DNA of 64,000 nt, taken from the NCBI RefSeq assembly GCF_916618745.1, contig NZ_OU745373.1:682001-746000 (forward strand), in the 5' to 3' direction. Under the pieces are notes generated by a model. It saw only the letters and a program-made list of their open reading frames with translations, ran no database searches and was not told the DNA's origin. This DNA is from Cardiobacterium sp. Marseille-Q4385 (GTDB lineage: Bacteria; Pseudomonadota; Gammaproteobacteria; Cardiobacteriales; Cardiobacteriaceae). Position 1 is the stretch's first letter. Each line of letters opens with the position of its first letter. The translations under genes and the position numbers were made by a program. Shown here in pieces: positions 26,522 through 34,956 of the stretch.

Positions 26522-28147
26522 ATGGAAACCACTGCTACCACTGCCGGCTACCTGCCACTCATCCTCAGCATCGCGCCCATCATCCTGCTCATCTGGCTGA
26601 TGGTGAAAAAAAATGCCGTGCCGTCTTATATCGCCCTGCCCGGCACAGCGCTCATCATCTACCTCCTGCAACTCTTCTACTTCAAAAACGACTTCATGCT
26701 GCTCAATGCCAACGCGGCAGCGGGCATCGTCGCCACCCTCACCCCCATCACCGTCATCTTCGGCGCGATCTTCTTCAACCGCATGATGGAAGCGACCGGC
26801 TGCCTTGCCGTCATCCGCCAGTGGCTGGGCAACATCAACCCCAACCCCATCGCGCAGTTGATGATCATCGGCTGGGCCTTCGCCTTCATGATCGAAGGTG
26901 CGAGCGGCTTCGGCACACCTGCCGCCATCGCCGCGCCCATCCTCGTCGGCCTCGGCTTCAAACCGATGCAGGTCGCCGTCTTCGCCCTCGTCATGAACTC
27001 CGTGCCCGTATCCTTCGGCGCGGTCGGCACGCCGACCTGGTTCGGTTTCGGCGAACTGAAAAACACGGGGATACTGAGCGACGCCGACATCCTGCAAATC
27101 GGCAAACAGACCGGCATCATCCACTTCATCGCCGGCCTCGTCATCCCGGTCATCGCCCTGCGCTTCATCACCAGCTGGGCGGAAATCCGCAAAAACCTCG
27201 GCTACATCTATCTCAGCATCCTCGCCTGCACCGTGCCGTATGCCCTGCTCGCGCAGGTGAACTACGAATTCCCGTCGCTGGTCGGCGGCGGTATCGGCCT
27301 GCTGCTCTCCGTCGTCCTCGCCAACAAGGGCATTGGCCTCGCCAAAATGACAGACAGCGGCGAACGCGCCACGCTCACCACCGGCCAGGTGCTGAAAGCA
27401 TTGATGCCGCTTGGCATGCTTATGGTCATCCTCATCGTCACCCGCGTGCAGGAACTCGGCCTGAAAGGACTGCTCAATGACGCTACCCCGCTCTTCACCT
27501 TGCACCTCGGCGTTTGCGATTTTGAAGTCAGCCGTGCCCTCATACTCAGCTTCAAAAACATCTTCGGCGAAGCGGTAAACGAGAGTTACAAAACCCTCTA
27601 CGTCCCCGCCTTCATCCCGTTCGTTATTACCGTCTGGCTGTCGCTGGCCATCTACCGCGTCAGCTTCCGCGACAGCTTCGTCGTCTGGCACACCACCCTC
27701 GCGCAAACCATCAAACCGCTGCTCGCCCTCTTCGGCGCGCTGGTCATGGTCAAATTCATGATGGTCGGCGCGGACGGCTCAATGGTAAAAATCATCGGCA
27801 ACAGCTTTGCGCAGATTGCCGGCGACAACTGGGTGTACTTCGCCTCCTACCTCGGCGCGATAGGAGCCTTCTTCTCCGGCTCGAATACCGTGTCGAACCT
27901 CACCTTCGGCAGCATCCAGCACAGCATCGCGCAGAGCGTCGGCCTGCCGGGCAACAGCGTGCTCGCCCTGCAATCGGTGGGCGGGGCAATGGGCAACATG
28001 GTGTGCATCAATAACATCATTGCCGTCTGCTCGGTACTCGACGTGCAAAACCAGGAAGGCGCGATTATCAAGAAAACCGTCATCCCGATGGCCATCTACG
28101 GCGTCATCGCCGCCCTCATGGCCGTGCTGTTCATCTACGTGTTCTGA
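26522..28147 (+). CDS. lctP: L-lactate permease
   Basis: 541 residues from the ATG at 26522; a TTG ten codons upstream lies at the edge of the repeat array and is less likely. The protein has about twelve to fourteen membrane segments. Family-typical motifs are EGASGFGTPAAIAAPILVGLG, PVSFGAVGTPTWFGFG and SGSNTVSNLTFG (LctP family, proton-lactate symport). Together with lldD it forms an L-lactate uptake and oxidation module. The 27-bp repeat array stands in the leader between the genes and could affect their joint transcription. A strong terminator follows. Confidence 0.95.
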   Translation: METTATTAGYLPLILSIAPIILLIWLMVKKNAVPSYIALPGTALIIYLLQLFYFKNDFMLLNANAAAGIVATLTPITVIFGAIFFNRMMEATGCLAVIRQWLGNINPNPIAQLMIIGWAFAFMIEGASGFGTPAAIAAPILVGLGFKPMQVAVFALVMNSVPVSFGAVGTPTWFGFGELKNTGILSDADILQIGKQTGIIHFIAGLVIPVIALRFITSWAEIRKNLGYIYLSILACTVPYALLAQVNYEFPSLVGGGIGLLLSVVLANKGIGLAKMTDSGERATLTTGQVLKALMPLGMLMVILIVTRVQELGLKGLLNDATPLFTLHLGVCDFEVSRALILSFKNIFGEAVNESYKTLYVPAFIPFVITVWLSLAIYRVSFRDSFVVWHTTLAQTIKPLLALFGALVMVKFMMVGADGSMVKIIGNSFAQIAGDNWVYFASYLGAIGAFFSGSNTVSNLTFGSIQHSIAQSVGLPGNSVLALQSVGGAMGNMVCINNIIAVCSVLDVQNQEGAIIKKTVIPMAIYGVIAALMAVLFIYVF

Positions 28148-28166
28148 CCCCTCACCGACACCATGC

Positions 28167-28192
28167 AAACGCCCCGTAAGGGGCGTTTTTTC
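28167..28192 (+). terminator. Rho-independent terminator after lctP
   Basis: AACGCCCC pairs with GGGGCGTT around GTAA, followed by TTTT. Confidence 0.88.
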
Positions 28193-28375
28193 GTGCCAAA
28201 CGATAAAATACTGACAAACTGTAATAAAATTAAATCTACTACCAACAGCTACTCCTTACTAATTTATAGATAAAACAAGGGTGAACAAAAATAACTGGTA
28301 TTTAATCTGAGAGTTTTGTAATATTCACAGCAATGGAGCGGGGTATCCCGTGAACTACGGTTCAGGAGAACAACC

Positions 28376-29203
28376 ATGGCAATCAAACTCACCGTCAAAG
28401 AAGGCAGCAGCGAACGCAGCTGGGATGTTGTGAATGGACAGCAAATCGATATCCGCATGGCGCAAGATGCGCACTATGACCTTATCGATACCCAAACCGG
28501 ACGGGCACCTGATGGATTGCGCATCACCCGGCATTACGGTCAGATAGAAATCTACGGCAGCGACAGCTATCCGTGGGTGACCATGCACCATGGCGACACG
28601 GCAGCACCGCCGCAGCCGGCCGAAGCCAGCGAACCCGCCGCTCCGCCACCTGCACAGGATATCCTCGCCACATCGCCGGCAGAGGCCACTCTGCCGCAGG
28701 AAGCCTTGCCGGTAGAGCATCTGCGTGCCGACGAAGTTGCAGAAAGCCCGCCTGCCACCTACAGCGGCGGAGAAGCTGAGACTCCATCCATGGGCTCCAT
28801 GCTGCTGGCCGGCGGCGGTGCCCTGGTCGTCGGCGGTATGGCAGCGCTGGTCAGCGGCGGCAGCAATGGGGGTGACGGCATTGCCCAAAAACCCGTAGAT
28901 ACGCCGCGCGACAACGTACAGGGCTATACCCTGCAACTGAACAACGAAATGCTGGACATGACGCGCATCGCACGGGACGGCAAACTGGATCTGGACAACG
29001 GGCGCAACGACCTGCTCAAACTGAGCGCCCAAGACCTGCTGGGCGATCCCGCCCAGCTGACGATTGACGGCAACCACGGCGATAACGTGCAACTTGCCGG
29101 TCATCACTGGACACAACTGGCAGACGAAGGGAAATATCACGTCTATCAGCACAACAACCTGATCGCGCGCATTGAGGACGATATCAGCGTCACGATCATA
29201 TAA
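28376..29203 (+). CDS. BapA-like mini-protein: prefix and C-terminal cap without repeats
   Basis: 275 residues; AGGAG lies upstream of the ATG. Residues 1-75 resemble the prefix of the giant proteins: short beta strands, then HYDLID and GQIEIYG. A Pro/Ala/Glu-rich linker (about 76-135) leads to a Gly-rich hydrophobic stretch (MLLAGGGALVVGGMAALVSG, about 140-160). The last 100 residues resemble the terminal module found before the secretion signal of large repeat adhesins (LKLSAQDLLGD, LTIDGNHGDNVQL, YHVYQHNNL). In effect it is an adhesin stripped of its repeats. Type I export is inferred. Confidence 0.75.
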   Translation: MAIKLTVKEGSSERSWDVVNGQQIDIRMAQDAHYDLIDTQTGRAPDGLRITRHYGQIEIYGSDSYPWVTMHHGDTAAPPQPAEASEPAAPPPAQDILATSPAEATLPQEALPVEHLRADEVAESPPATYSGGEAETPSMGSMLLAGGGALVVGGMAALVSGGSNGGDGIAQKPVDTPRDNVQGYTLQLNNEMLDMTRIARDGKLDLDNGRNDLLKLSAQDLLGDPAQLTIDGNHGDNVQLAGHHWTQLADEGKYHVYQHNNLIARIEDDISVTII

Positions 29204-29217
29204 GTACCGTTTGCTCC

Positions 29218-29256
29218 TTGGGGGAGGGCGTCGCAAGGCGTCTTCCCCTTCTTCTT
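29218..29256 (+). terminator. Weak terminator-like hairpin
   Basis: GGGGGAGGGCGTC and GGCGTCTTCCCC pair imperfectly (GU pairs) around GCAA and are followed by a T-rich tract. It is well placed to end the 275-residue gene. Confidence 0.4.
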
Positions 29257-29343
29257 TTCTGCGGCGGGTCAGTTGATGTCCCAAGAGCATAGAAAGTTCT
29301 TCGTAGATACCTATAGCCAAGCGGCGTAAATGCCGGAGGCTTT

Positions 29344-29450
29344 GTAGAGACGTTGCCTGCGACGTCTCAAAAGCAAAAAGCGCGTAGTTTTCCCGCTTGG
29401 CGGTCACGTCTACCTGAAATGCAAAAAGCAGGTTGCGCCTGCTTGGTGGG
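29344..29450 (+). repeat. Direct repeat, copy 1 (about 107 bp)
   Basis: It begins GTAGAGACGTTGCCTGC, contains GCGTAGTTTTCCCGCTTGG, and ends near GCCTGCTTGGTGGG. Copy 2 at 29516-29623 differs at few positions. A 10-bp inverted repeat (GAGACGTTGC/GCGACGTCTC type) marks its left end. Confidence 0.85.
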
Positions 29451-29515
29451 CCTTGCATTTATGCCCTTTAGCGGCTGTTCAGACAGCACAACAGCGCTAC
29501 GGTAGAAAGAAAAAC

Positions 29516-29623
29516 GTAGAGACGTTGCCTGCAACGTCTCAAAAGCAAAAAGCGCGTAGTTTTCCCGCTTGGCGGTCACGTCTACCCGAAATGCAAAAAG
29601 CAGGCTGCGCCGGCTTGATGGGC
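29516..29623 (+). repeat. Direct repeat, copy 2
   Basis: Second copy of the 29344 element, separated by about 65 bp. It again carries the GACGTTGC/GCAACGTC inverted repeat and the CCCGCTTGGCGG core. Confidence 0.85.
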
Positions 29624-29717
29624 TAAAGCCCATCCTACGCCCGTCAAGCGGTGTAGATACTGACCTCGCCAAGCGGGTTGTTGCAAGGGTTTTTGTCGTG
29701 TACGAAGGGGATCGGTA

Positions 29718-30419
29718 TCAATCCGCCAGCGCCGCTTCCTCAATCCCGCGCAGGGCGGGGTGGGCGCTTTTTTCGCGACACCAGGCGGGATCGCGTGCGG
29801 CATAGGGTTCGCTCAGGTGGATGTCGGCGAAGCATTGCGTCGGTTTGCCGCGCAGGCAGTAGATATGCCGGGCAAGGCGCACAGCTTCCTGGGCGTCGTG
29901 GGTGACAAGGCAGACGGCGGTGCCTGCATCAATGAGACGGATGACGCGTTGTTGCAGTTCGTCACGCAGGCGGGCGTCCAGCGCGCTGAACGGTTCATCC
30001 ATCAGCAGCAGGTCGGGCTCGGTAATCAGCGCCCGCGCCAGCGCCACGCGCTGTTGCATGCCGCCGGAGAGTTCGTGCGGGTATTTGCGCAGGTCTTTGT
30101 CATCCAGCCATAGTTCGCGGAAGAGCGTCTGGATGCGCGCTGTATCCGCTTCGGGGGCGACGAGGCGGACGTTTTCGTCGGCACGCAGCCACGGCAGGAG
30201 GCGCGGTTCTTGAAAGAGATAGGCGAGGCGGCGGGCGTGGCAACGGATGCTGCCATCTTCCAGCTCAACCAGTCCGGCGATGGCGCGCAGGATGGTGGTT
30301 TTGCCGCAGCCGGAGGCACCGGAGAGGGCGAGGCATTCGCCGGCAGCGAGGTGCAGGCTGAAGTTTTCGACGATGGTCTGTCCGCCGAGGTCGATTTGGA
30401 TGTTGTCTAGCGTCAGCAT
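29718..30419 (-). CDS. ABC transporter ATP-binding protein (SsuB/TauB-type)
   Basis: 233 residues. Walker A GASGCGKTT, Q-loop LFQEPRLLPWL, signature LSGGMQQRVALARAL, Walker B LLLMDEPFSALD and switch His in VTHDAQEA are all intact. The FQEPRLLPW segment is typical of the nitrate/sulfonate/taurine importer group. It lies 2 bp after the permease gene and forms the energising subunit at the inner membrane. The substrate cannot be told from sequence, and no binding protein gene accompanies it. Confidence 0.9.
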   Translation of the reverse strand: MLTLDNIQIDLGGQTIVENFSLHLAAGECLALSGASGCGKTTILRAIAGLVELEDGSIRCHARRLAYLFQEPRLLPWLRADENVRLVAPEADTARIQTLFRELWLDDKDLRKYPHELSGGMQQRVALARALITEPDLLLMDEPFSALDARLRDELQQRVIRLIDAGTAVCLVTHDAQEAVRLARHIYCLRGKPTQCFADIHLSEPYAARDPAWCREKSAHPALRGIEEAALAD

Positions 30420-30421
30420 GT

Positions 30422-31222
30422 TCAGGAGCGGCGTTCGGTGATGAAGAGGCGGCGCAGCGGTTCGAGTGCGCCGTATTCGATGGCCATGATGATGGCGACG
30501 ATGAGGATGATGTAGGCCATCACGTCCACGGTGTCGAGCATGGCGCGGGCACTGGCGATGGCGCTGCCCATGCCGTTGTTACTGCCGAGCAGCTCGGCCA
30601 TGACGGTGATTTTCAGCCCGCTGCCGACGGCAACGATGAGGGCGGGCAGCAGTTGGCGCAGGATATGCGGCAGGTAGAGGGCGCGCAGGCGGCGCAGCCA
30701 CGGCACGCGATAGGTTTCGAGCATTTCGGCGAGCGGCGCGGGGATGCTGACGATGCTCATCTGCGCGGCGGCAAAGACCAGCGGCAGCACGGTGATCCAC
30801 ACGGTGAAGACGACGCTGGTCGAGCCCATGTTGAACCAGAAGATGGCGAGCACGACCCAGATAATGGGCGGTGTGCCGAGCAGGACGGTGTTGACCGGGC
30901 GCAGCAACAGGGCGAGGGTGCGGCTCAATCCGGCGATGAAGCCCGCGCTGATACCGCAGGCAAGGGCGAGCGCGATGCCGATGCCGCCACGCGCAAGGGT
31001 GAGCAGCACGTCGCCACGGGCGGCGGTCATGAGGATGTCGCCGGCGCGGGCGAGAACGGTAAGCGGCGCGGGAATGAGCATGGTGCCGAGGCGGTCGTGC
31101 CCGAACTGCCATAACGCGGTGATAGCAAAAAGCGAAGCGAGGGCGGGGAAGATGCCCCAGCAGTAATCGCCGATACGCCAGGCGAGCGGACGGTCGATGG
31201 GCTTGCCGTCTTCGAGAATCAT
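30422..31222 (-). CDS. ABC transporter permease (SsuC/TauC-type)
   Basis: 266 residues from the ATG at 31222, preceded by AGGAG, overlapping the racemase stop by ATGA. An open frame extends 27 codons further upstream but is Arg-rich and is antisense-like inside the racemase gene. Six membrane segments; the EAA-like loop is represented by ETYRVPWLRRLRALYLPHIL (about 165-185). Together with the ATPase it forms an importer of the nitrate/sulfonate/taurine class. Confidence 0.88.
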   Translation of the reverse strand: MILEDGKPIDRPLAWRIGDYCWGIFPALASLFAITALWQFGHDRLGTMLIPAPLTVLARAGDILMTAARGDVLLTLARGGIGIALALACGISAGFIAGLSRTLALLLRPVNTVLLGTPPIIWVVLAIFWFNMGSTSVVFTVWITVLPLVFAAAQMSIVSIPAPLAEMLETYRVPWLRRLRALYLPHILRQLLPALIVAVGSGLKITVMAELLGSNNGMGSAIASARAMLDTVDVMAYIILIVAIIMAIEYGALEPLRRLFITERRS

Positions 31223-31905
31223 GATGTCTCCTGAGCTGCGGCGACGGCGGCGCGCGCCAGCGCGTCGGTAGAATCGATTACGGGGCGGCTGTCCTGCCAC
31301 CACGGCAGGAATAGCGGCAGCTCGGTGCAGGCGAGGATGAGACTGTCGGCGGCAATCGTGGCGACCGTATCCGCCAAGAGCGGGACGTAGGCGGCGGTGT
31401 TGCCCGCTTTGGCGCCGTCATAGATGCAGCGCATCAGGGCAGCAGTCTGCACCTCGTCGGGTTCGACGGGGTGATAACCCGCCTGTTGCAGGGCATCACG
31501 ATAGATGCCGGAATGCCGCGTGCCTCGTGTCGAGAGGACGGCAACGCGGCTACCCGGCGGGCAGCGCGTGCTCAGGGCGGCAATGGCGCAATCGGCGATG
31601 TGCAGGAAGGGTAGGATGGTGCGTTCGCGCAGGGCGCGGATGTAGTGGTGCGCGGCATTGCAGGGCATGAGCAGCAGTTCGGCTCCGGCAGCTTCAAGAC
31701 GGCGCGCGCTGCGGACGAGGTAAGGCAGCGGATCATCGCCGCTGCCACAGATGTGCGCCGTGCGGTCAGGGATTTGCGGATAGCTGTCGATGAGGATGTG
31801 CAGATGATCCTGATCGCGGGTGGCGGCGGTGTGGTCGGTGATTTTCTGATAGAGGTCAATGGTCGCTTGCGGCCCCATGCCGCCGATGATGCCAAGGGTT
31901 TTCAT
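31219..31905 (-). CDS. Aspartate/glutamate racemase family protein
   Basis: 228 residues. It starts MKTLGIIGGMGPQATIDLY, the hallmark of the YgeA/aspartate racemase family. The two catalytic cysteines are in MPCNAAH (about 83) and LACTELP (about 190). It interconverts L- and D-amino acids without a cofactor. The first gene of a three-gene operon with an ABC importer, it suggests that the transported compound is an amino acid or derivative whose D/L form must be changed; that link is inference. Confidence 0.9.
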   Translation of the reverse strand: MKTLGIIGGMGPQATIDLYQKITDHTAATRDQDHLHILIDSYPQIPDRTAHICGSGDDPLPYLVRSARRLEAAGAELLLMPCNAAHHYIRALRERTILPFLHIADCAIAALSTRCPPGSRVAVLSTRGTRHSGIYRDALQQAGYHPVEPDEVQTAALMRCIYDGAKAGNTAAYVPLLADTVATIAADSLILACTELPLFLPWWQDSRPVIDSTDALARAAVAAAQETS

Positions 31906-32017
31906 GCGCTGACTCCGTTACGGGTTCACGGCGATTGTAGCGCAGACGGGCGGGCTCGGTTTCGGAGAGTAGTTTGCTAGAATGGCGCTGTTTTATCTGA
32001 AATTAAGGAATACGGCG

Positions 32018-32644
32018 ATGTTTTACCTATTAGTTGCAGTCAAGCTGATGCTCGGCTTCATGGCGCTGCTGCTGGTCATCAACCTGACCGGCAAGGGCAA
32101 TCTCGCGCCTGCCTCAGCTAGCGATCAGGTGCAGAACTACGTGCTGGGCGGGATTGTCGGCGGGGTGATTTACAACCCCGACATTACCATTCTTGAATTT
32201 CTGTTAATCCTGATGATCTGGTTCGCGCTGGTGCTGTCGCTGCGCTGGCTGAAAAAGCACAACGGCCTGGTCAAGCGGATAGTGGACGGGCATCCGGTGC
32301 TGCTGATTTCGCGTGGCCAGCTGGATGTGGAAGCTGTGCGGCGGGTAGGCATATCCGCGCATGAACTCGCCTTCAAACTGCGTGCAAAAGGCGTGTATAC
32401 GGTGAAAGACGTCAAACAGGCTATCCTTGAGCAGGACGGGCAGCTCATCATCACGCAGATGGACGAAGAGAAGCCGAAATACCCGCTGATTACCGACGGT
32501 GTCATCCAGCACGCCACGCTGGAAATGATCGACAAGGACGAAGCCTGGCTACTGGCGGCATTGCAGGCGCAGGGCTATGCGGAAGCGGTCGCGGTATTCC
32601 TCGCGGAATACGACAGCGGAGAGATAACGGTGACGGGGTATTGA
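32018..32644 (+). CDS. DUF421/YetF-family membrane protein
   Basis: 208 residues from the ATG at 32018 with AAGGA upstream. Three membrane segments in the first 85 residues surround the conserved VQNYVLGGIVGGVIYNPDIT. A cytoplasmic YetF-type domain follows, with DGHPVLLISRGQLDVEAVRR and GISAHELAFKLRAKGVYTVKDVKQAILEQDG (shortened here). Family members are uncharacterised membrane proteins, often linked to spore or stress biology in Firmicutes. It is monocistronic here. Confidence 0.85.
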   Translation: MFYLLVAVKLMLGFMALLLVINLTGKGNLAPASASDQVQNYVLGGIVGGVIYNPDITILEFLLILMIWFALVLSLRWLKKHNGLVKRIVDGHPVLLISRGQLDVEAVRRVGISAHELAFKLRAKGVYTVKDVKQAILEQDGQLIITQMDEEKPKYPLITDGVIQHATLEMIDKDEAWLLAALQAQGYAEAVAVFLAEYDSGEITVTGY

Positions 32645-32659
32645 GGCATCGGGAAACCA

Positions 32660-32752
32660 GGTTTTATCCCGCTTGGCGAGCCCGGTATTTATCCTGCTTG
32701 GTGGGCCCAGTATTTATCCCGCTTGGCGGGTCCAGTATTTATCCCGCAAGGA
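32660..32752 (-). repeat. Short array of 27-bp units of the CCAAGCGGGATAAA family
   Basis: Four units in reverse orientation (GTATTTATCCCGCTTGGCGGG type), spaced about 27 bp, between the YetF-like gene and a terminator. Same core as the 26302 and 44596 arrays. Confidence 0.85.
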
Positions 32753-32815
32753 TTTTGGACATCCGGCCAAAAGCACCAACGTCACCTTGTTTCCCTAGCC
32801 GCCTCGTGCGAAAAA

Positions 32816-32842
32816 GAAGCCCACCGTGAGCGGTGGGCTTTT
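32816..32842 (-). terminator. Terminator of the M10 protease gene
   Basis: AAGCCCACCG pairs with CGGTGGGCTT around TGAG. On the minus strand it is followed by CTTTTTCG, and it lies 19 bp after the protease stop codon. A T-tract is also present on the plus strand. Confidence 0.8.
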
Positions 32843-32860
32843 CCGTTTACAGGCGGGGCG

Positions 32861-34819
32861 TCAAATGATGTGGATGTAGTTGGCGTTCAGTTCGAGGTCG
32901 CGGCCGATATTGGCGATCAGCGTTGCCGCAGCGGCGCCGCTGCCGTCCGGATCGTAAGCAAGTTCGCCTGTCGCCGGGTTGTAGATGATGCGGTCATCTT
33001 CATCCTGCGCCGCGCTGCCTCTGACAAATTGTCCGGCATTCAGGGTGCCGCTCTCTTGCAGGGCGGTGTAGATGCGGTGGTCAAGTTCGAGCAGATCGCC
33101 TTCGCGCAGGTTGAAGTCGGTGATGGTGTCGTGCGTGCCGTCAAGCGGGCTGGCGAAGCGGAAGGTGTCTGCTCCGCGTCCGCCGGTAAGGGTATCGGCG
33201 CCGCGCCCGCCTTCGATCTGATCGTTACCCGCGCCGCCGTCAATGCTGTCGTTGCCGTCGTAACCGAAGAGGTAGTTGGCGGCGCTGTTGCCCTTGATGG
33301 TGTCGTGACCTGTACCGCCTTTCGCGCTTTCGATCTGCGTGCCGTAGCCGATGAAGAGCTGGCCGCTGTTCGGCTGGCCGTAGTCGTTGAGCGCGAGTTG
33401 TGCCGTCTTGCTGCCCGCGTAGTTCCAGCTGCCCGGGGTGAGATCGAGGAAGAGGTTTTGTGTCTGGTCGGAAGCATCAAGCATATCCTGCCCGCCACCG
33501 TCGAAGATATAGATGCCGTTGCCGAGGACGGCGGGATCAAAGCGGCTGAAATGGTAGGTGTCGTTGCCGCTCTTGTAGTCGGGGTTGACTCCGTAGCGGT
33601 AATGCAGGGCGATGAGGTCATAGATACCCGGCTGGGTCGGCGAGAGCGGTACATCGTTAATGTAGTACCGCTCGCCGTTCAGGGTGAAGCTGATCTGCCC
33701 GGCATGATGCGCCGCCGTGTAGGACATCAGGGTGAGGTCGTCACGGTTTTCGCTGCGCGACAGGCTAATGCTGTTCTGATCGCCGAAAGGGTGGGTCAGG
33801 CCAATGCTGTGCCCGATTTCGTGGAAAAGGGTCGCCCAGCCGGCAGGGAAGAAGTTGCCTTCACCGTTGATGATGTATTGTTTGCCGTGGCGGAAGGCAT
33901 CGTCAGCGGCGAAGCCCCGGACGTTCAGGTGGACGTCGCCGCCGTAGCGCGCGTAACCGGTGACGATGGTGTCTTCGGCGTGCCCTTCCTGTGCTATGGT
34001 CAAATCATCAAGATAGTAATGCAGGGTGGCCTCGCTCGCTCCCGCTTCGATGAAACGGACATTGGTGTAGCGGCTGATATTCGCCATCGCCGCACGGATA
34101 TCGGCTTTCTGTGTCTCGCTGAATGCCCGAAAGCCGCCCAGGTAGAAGCCGCCGATGCGATCGTAGGCGTCGGTCGCGAAGTGGTAACGCACGGTCAGCG
34201 GTTGTCCCATGACGTGTCCGGCGAGGTGGCCTTCGCTGTTGTCCGTGTTGTTCAGTGCCTGGATGAAATAGTAGTTATTGGTCGAGCGGTCGCCGGCGAA
34301 GCGACTGTCGCTGACGCTGCCATTGTGGCGGGCGGGATCATCACCGCTTGCGGCAGGCGAAGCCGGATGATTGGGCTGGGCGTCACCATTGTTGCCATCC
34401 TTTTTGCTGCCGCCTCCGCCCGCCGCCAGTGCCGCCACCCCACCGGCTACGGCAATGCCGCCGATAACAAAAGGCAGCGCCCCCGGACTGCCGCCACCGC
34501 TGGGCGTGGTAGTGGTCGCGGTACTATGCGGCAGGGTCGTCGCGTTATCCGTCAGCGGTGGCGGGGTGTAGTAATCCGCCGTGTTGTAAGCGACGGCGGG
34601 AGCACTGCTGTGGTAGGCGTAGTAGTCCTGCACCACGGCGCGCAGTTCACCGTCCTGATAGATCCAGAGATCCTGCCCCTGCTGCACGGTTTCCGCCGCC
34701 CCTGCCGCCTGAATGTCATAGTCTTCATCCGGCTGGGCAAGGATGGTCTGCACACCGCTGCGGTTAATATCAATCACGCGGACGCGGTTGGGGGTATCTT
34801 CCATAATAAAATCGTACAT
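32861..34819 (-). CDS. Secreted M10 (serralysin-type) metalloprotease with BapA-like prefix and RTX repeats
   Basis: 652 residues. Residues 1-70 match the prefix of the giant proteins (YDIQ, GQDLWIYQDGELRAVVQDYY). A Thr/Pro linker and a Gly/Ala hydrophobic stretch (GALPFVIGGIAVAGGVAALA) follow to about 140. The catalytic domain (about 185-430) has the zinc motif HEIGHSIGLTHP and the Met-turn LMSYTA. RTX nonapeptides follow (GGTGHDTIKGN, GYDGNDSIDGGAGNDQIEGG shortened, GGRGADTLTGG), then a C-terminal type I secretion region. It would be a calcium-loaded extracellular protease. Start M1 has a poor ribosome binding site; M6 is an alternative. No HlyB/D/TolC genes are nearby. Confidence 0.93.
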   Translation of the reverse strand: MYDFIMEDTPNRVRVIDINRSGVQTILAQPDEDYDIQAAGAAETVQQGQDLWIYQDGELRAVVQDYYAYHSSAPAVAYNTADYYTPPPLTDNATTLPHSTATTTTPSGGGSPGALPFVIGGIAVAGGVAALAAGGGGSKKDGNNGDAQPNHPASPAASGDDPARHNGSVSDSRFAGDRSTNNYYFIQALNNTDNSEGHLAGHVMGQPLTVRYHFATDAYDRIGGFYLGGFRAFSETQKADIRAAMANISRYTNVRFIEAGASEATLHYYLDDLTIAQEGHAEDTIVTGYARYGGDVHLNVRGFAADDAFRHGKQYIINGEGNFFPAGWATLFHEIGHSIGLTHPFGDQNSISLSRSENRDDLTLMSYTAAHHAGQISFTLNGERYYINDVPLSPTQPGIYDLIALHYRYGVNPDYKSGNDTYHFSRFDPAVLGNGIYIFDGGGQDMLDASDQTQNLFLDLTPGSWNYAGSKTAQLALNDYGQPNSGQLFIGYGTQIESAKGGTGHDTIKGNSAANYLFGYDGNDSIDGGAGNDQIEGGRGADTLTGGRGADTFRFASPLDGTHDTITDFNLREGDLLELDHRIYTALQESGTLNAGQFVRGSAAQDEDDRIIYNPATGELAYDPDGSGAAAATLIANIGRDLELNANYIHII

Positions 34820-34882
34820 AGTGCTTCGCTTAGGGTGGTGGAACGGGGTTTTATGATAATACGATTACATTATTTTCATCTA

Positions 34883-34889
34883 CTGCCAC
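34883..34889 (-). promoter_or_regulatory. GTGGCAG element upstream of the M10 protease
   Basis: The minus strand reads GTGGCAG followed about 15 bases later by TAATGTAATC, 64 bp before the start codon. It resembles the element in front of both giant genes, but only the core is conserved. Confidence 0.3.
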
Positions 34890-34956
34890 TTGCGCTGTGA
34901 CTTTTTGTTATAAAACGCTTGCACAATTGGTGCTTTTCTTTTTGAGGTAACACATC

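Larger units (their letters stand above)
29204..29717. other. 514-bp intergenic region made of repeats
   Basis: No gene is supported. It holds a weak terminator, two copies of a duplicated sequence of about 107 bp, and several copies of the genome-wide CCGCTTGGCGG motif. Translated frames here are repeat artefacts. Confidence 0.7.

Noticed and set aside
30422..31303. Longer version of the ABC permease starting 27 codons upstream
   Set aside because: The extension is Arg-rich, lies inside the racemase gene and lacks a ribosome binding site, whereas the ATG at 31222 follows AGGAG directly.
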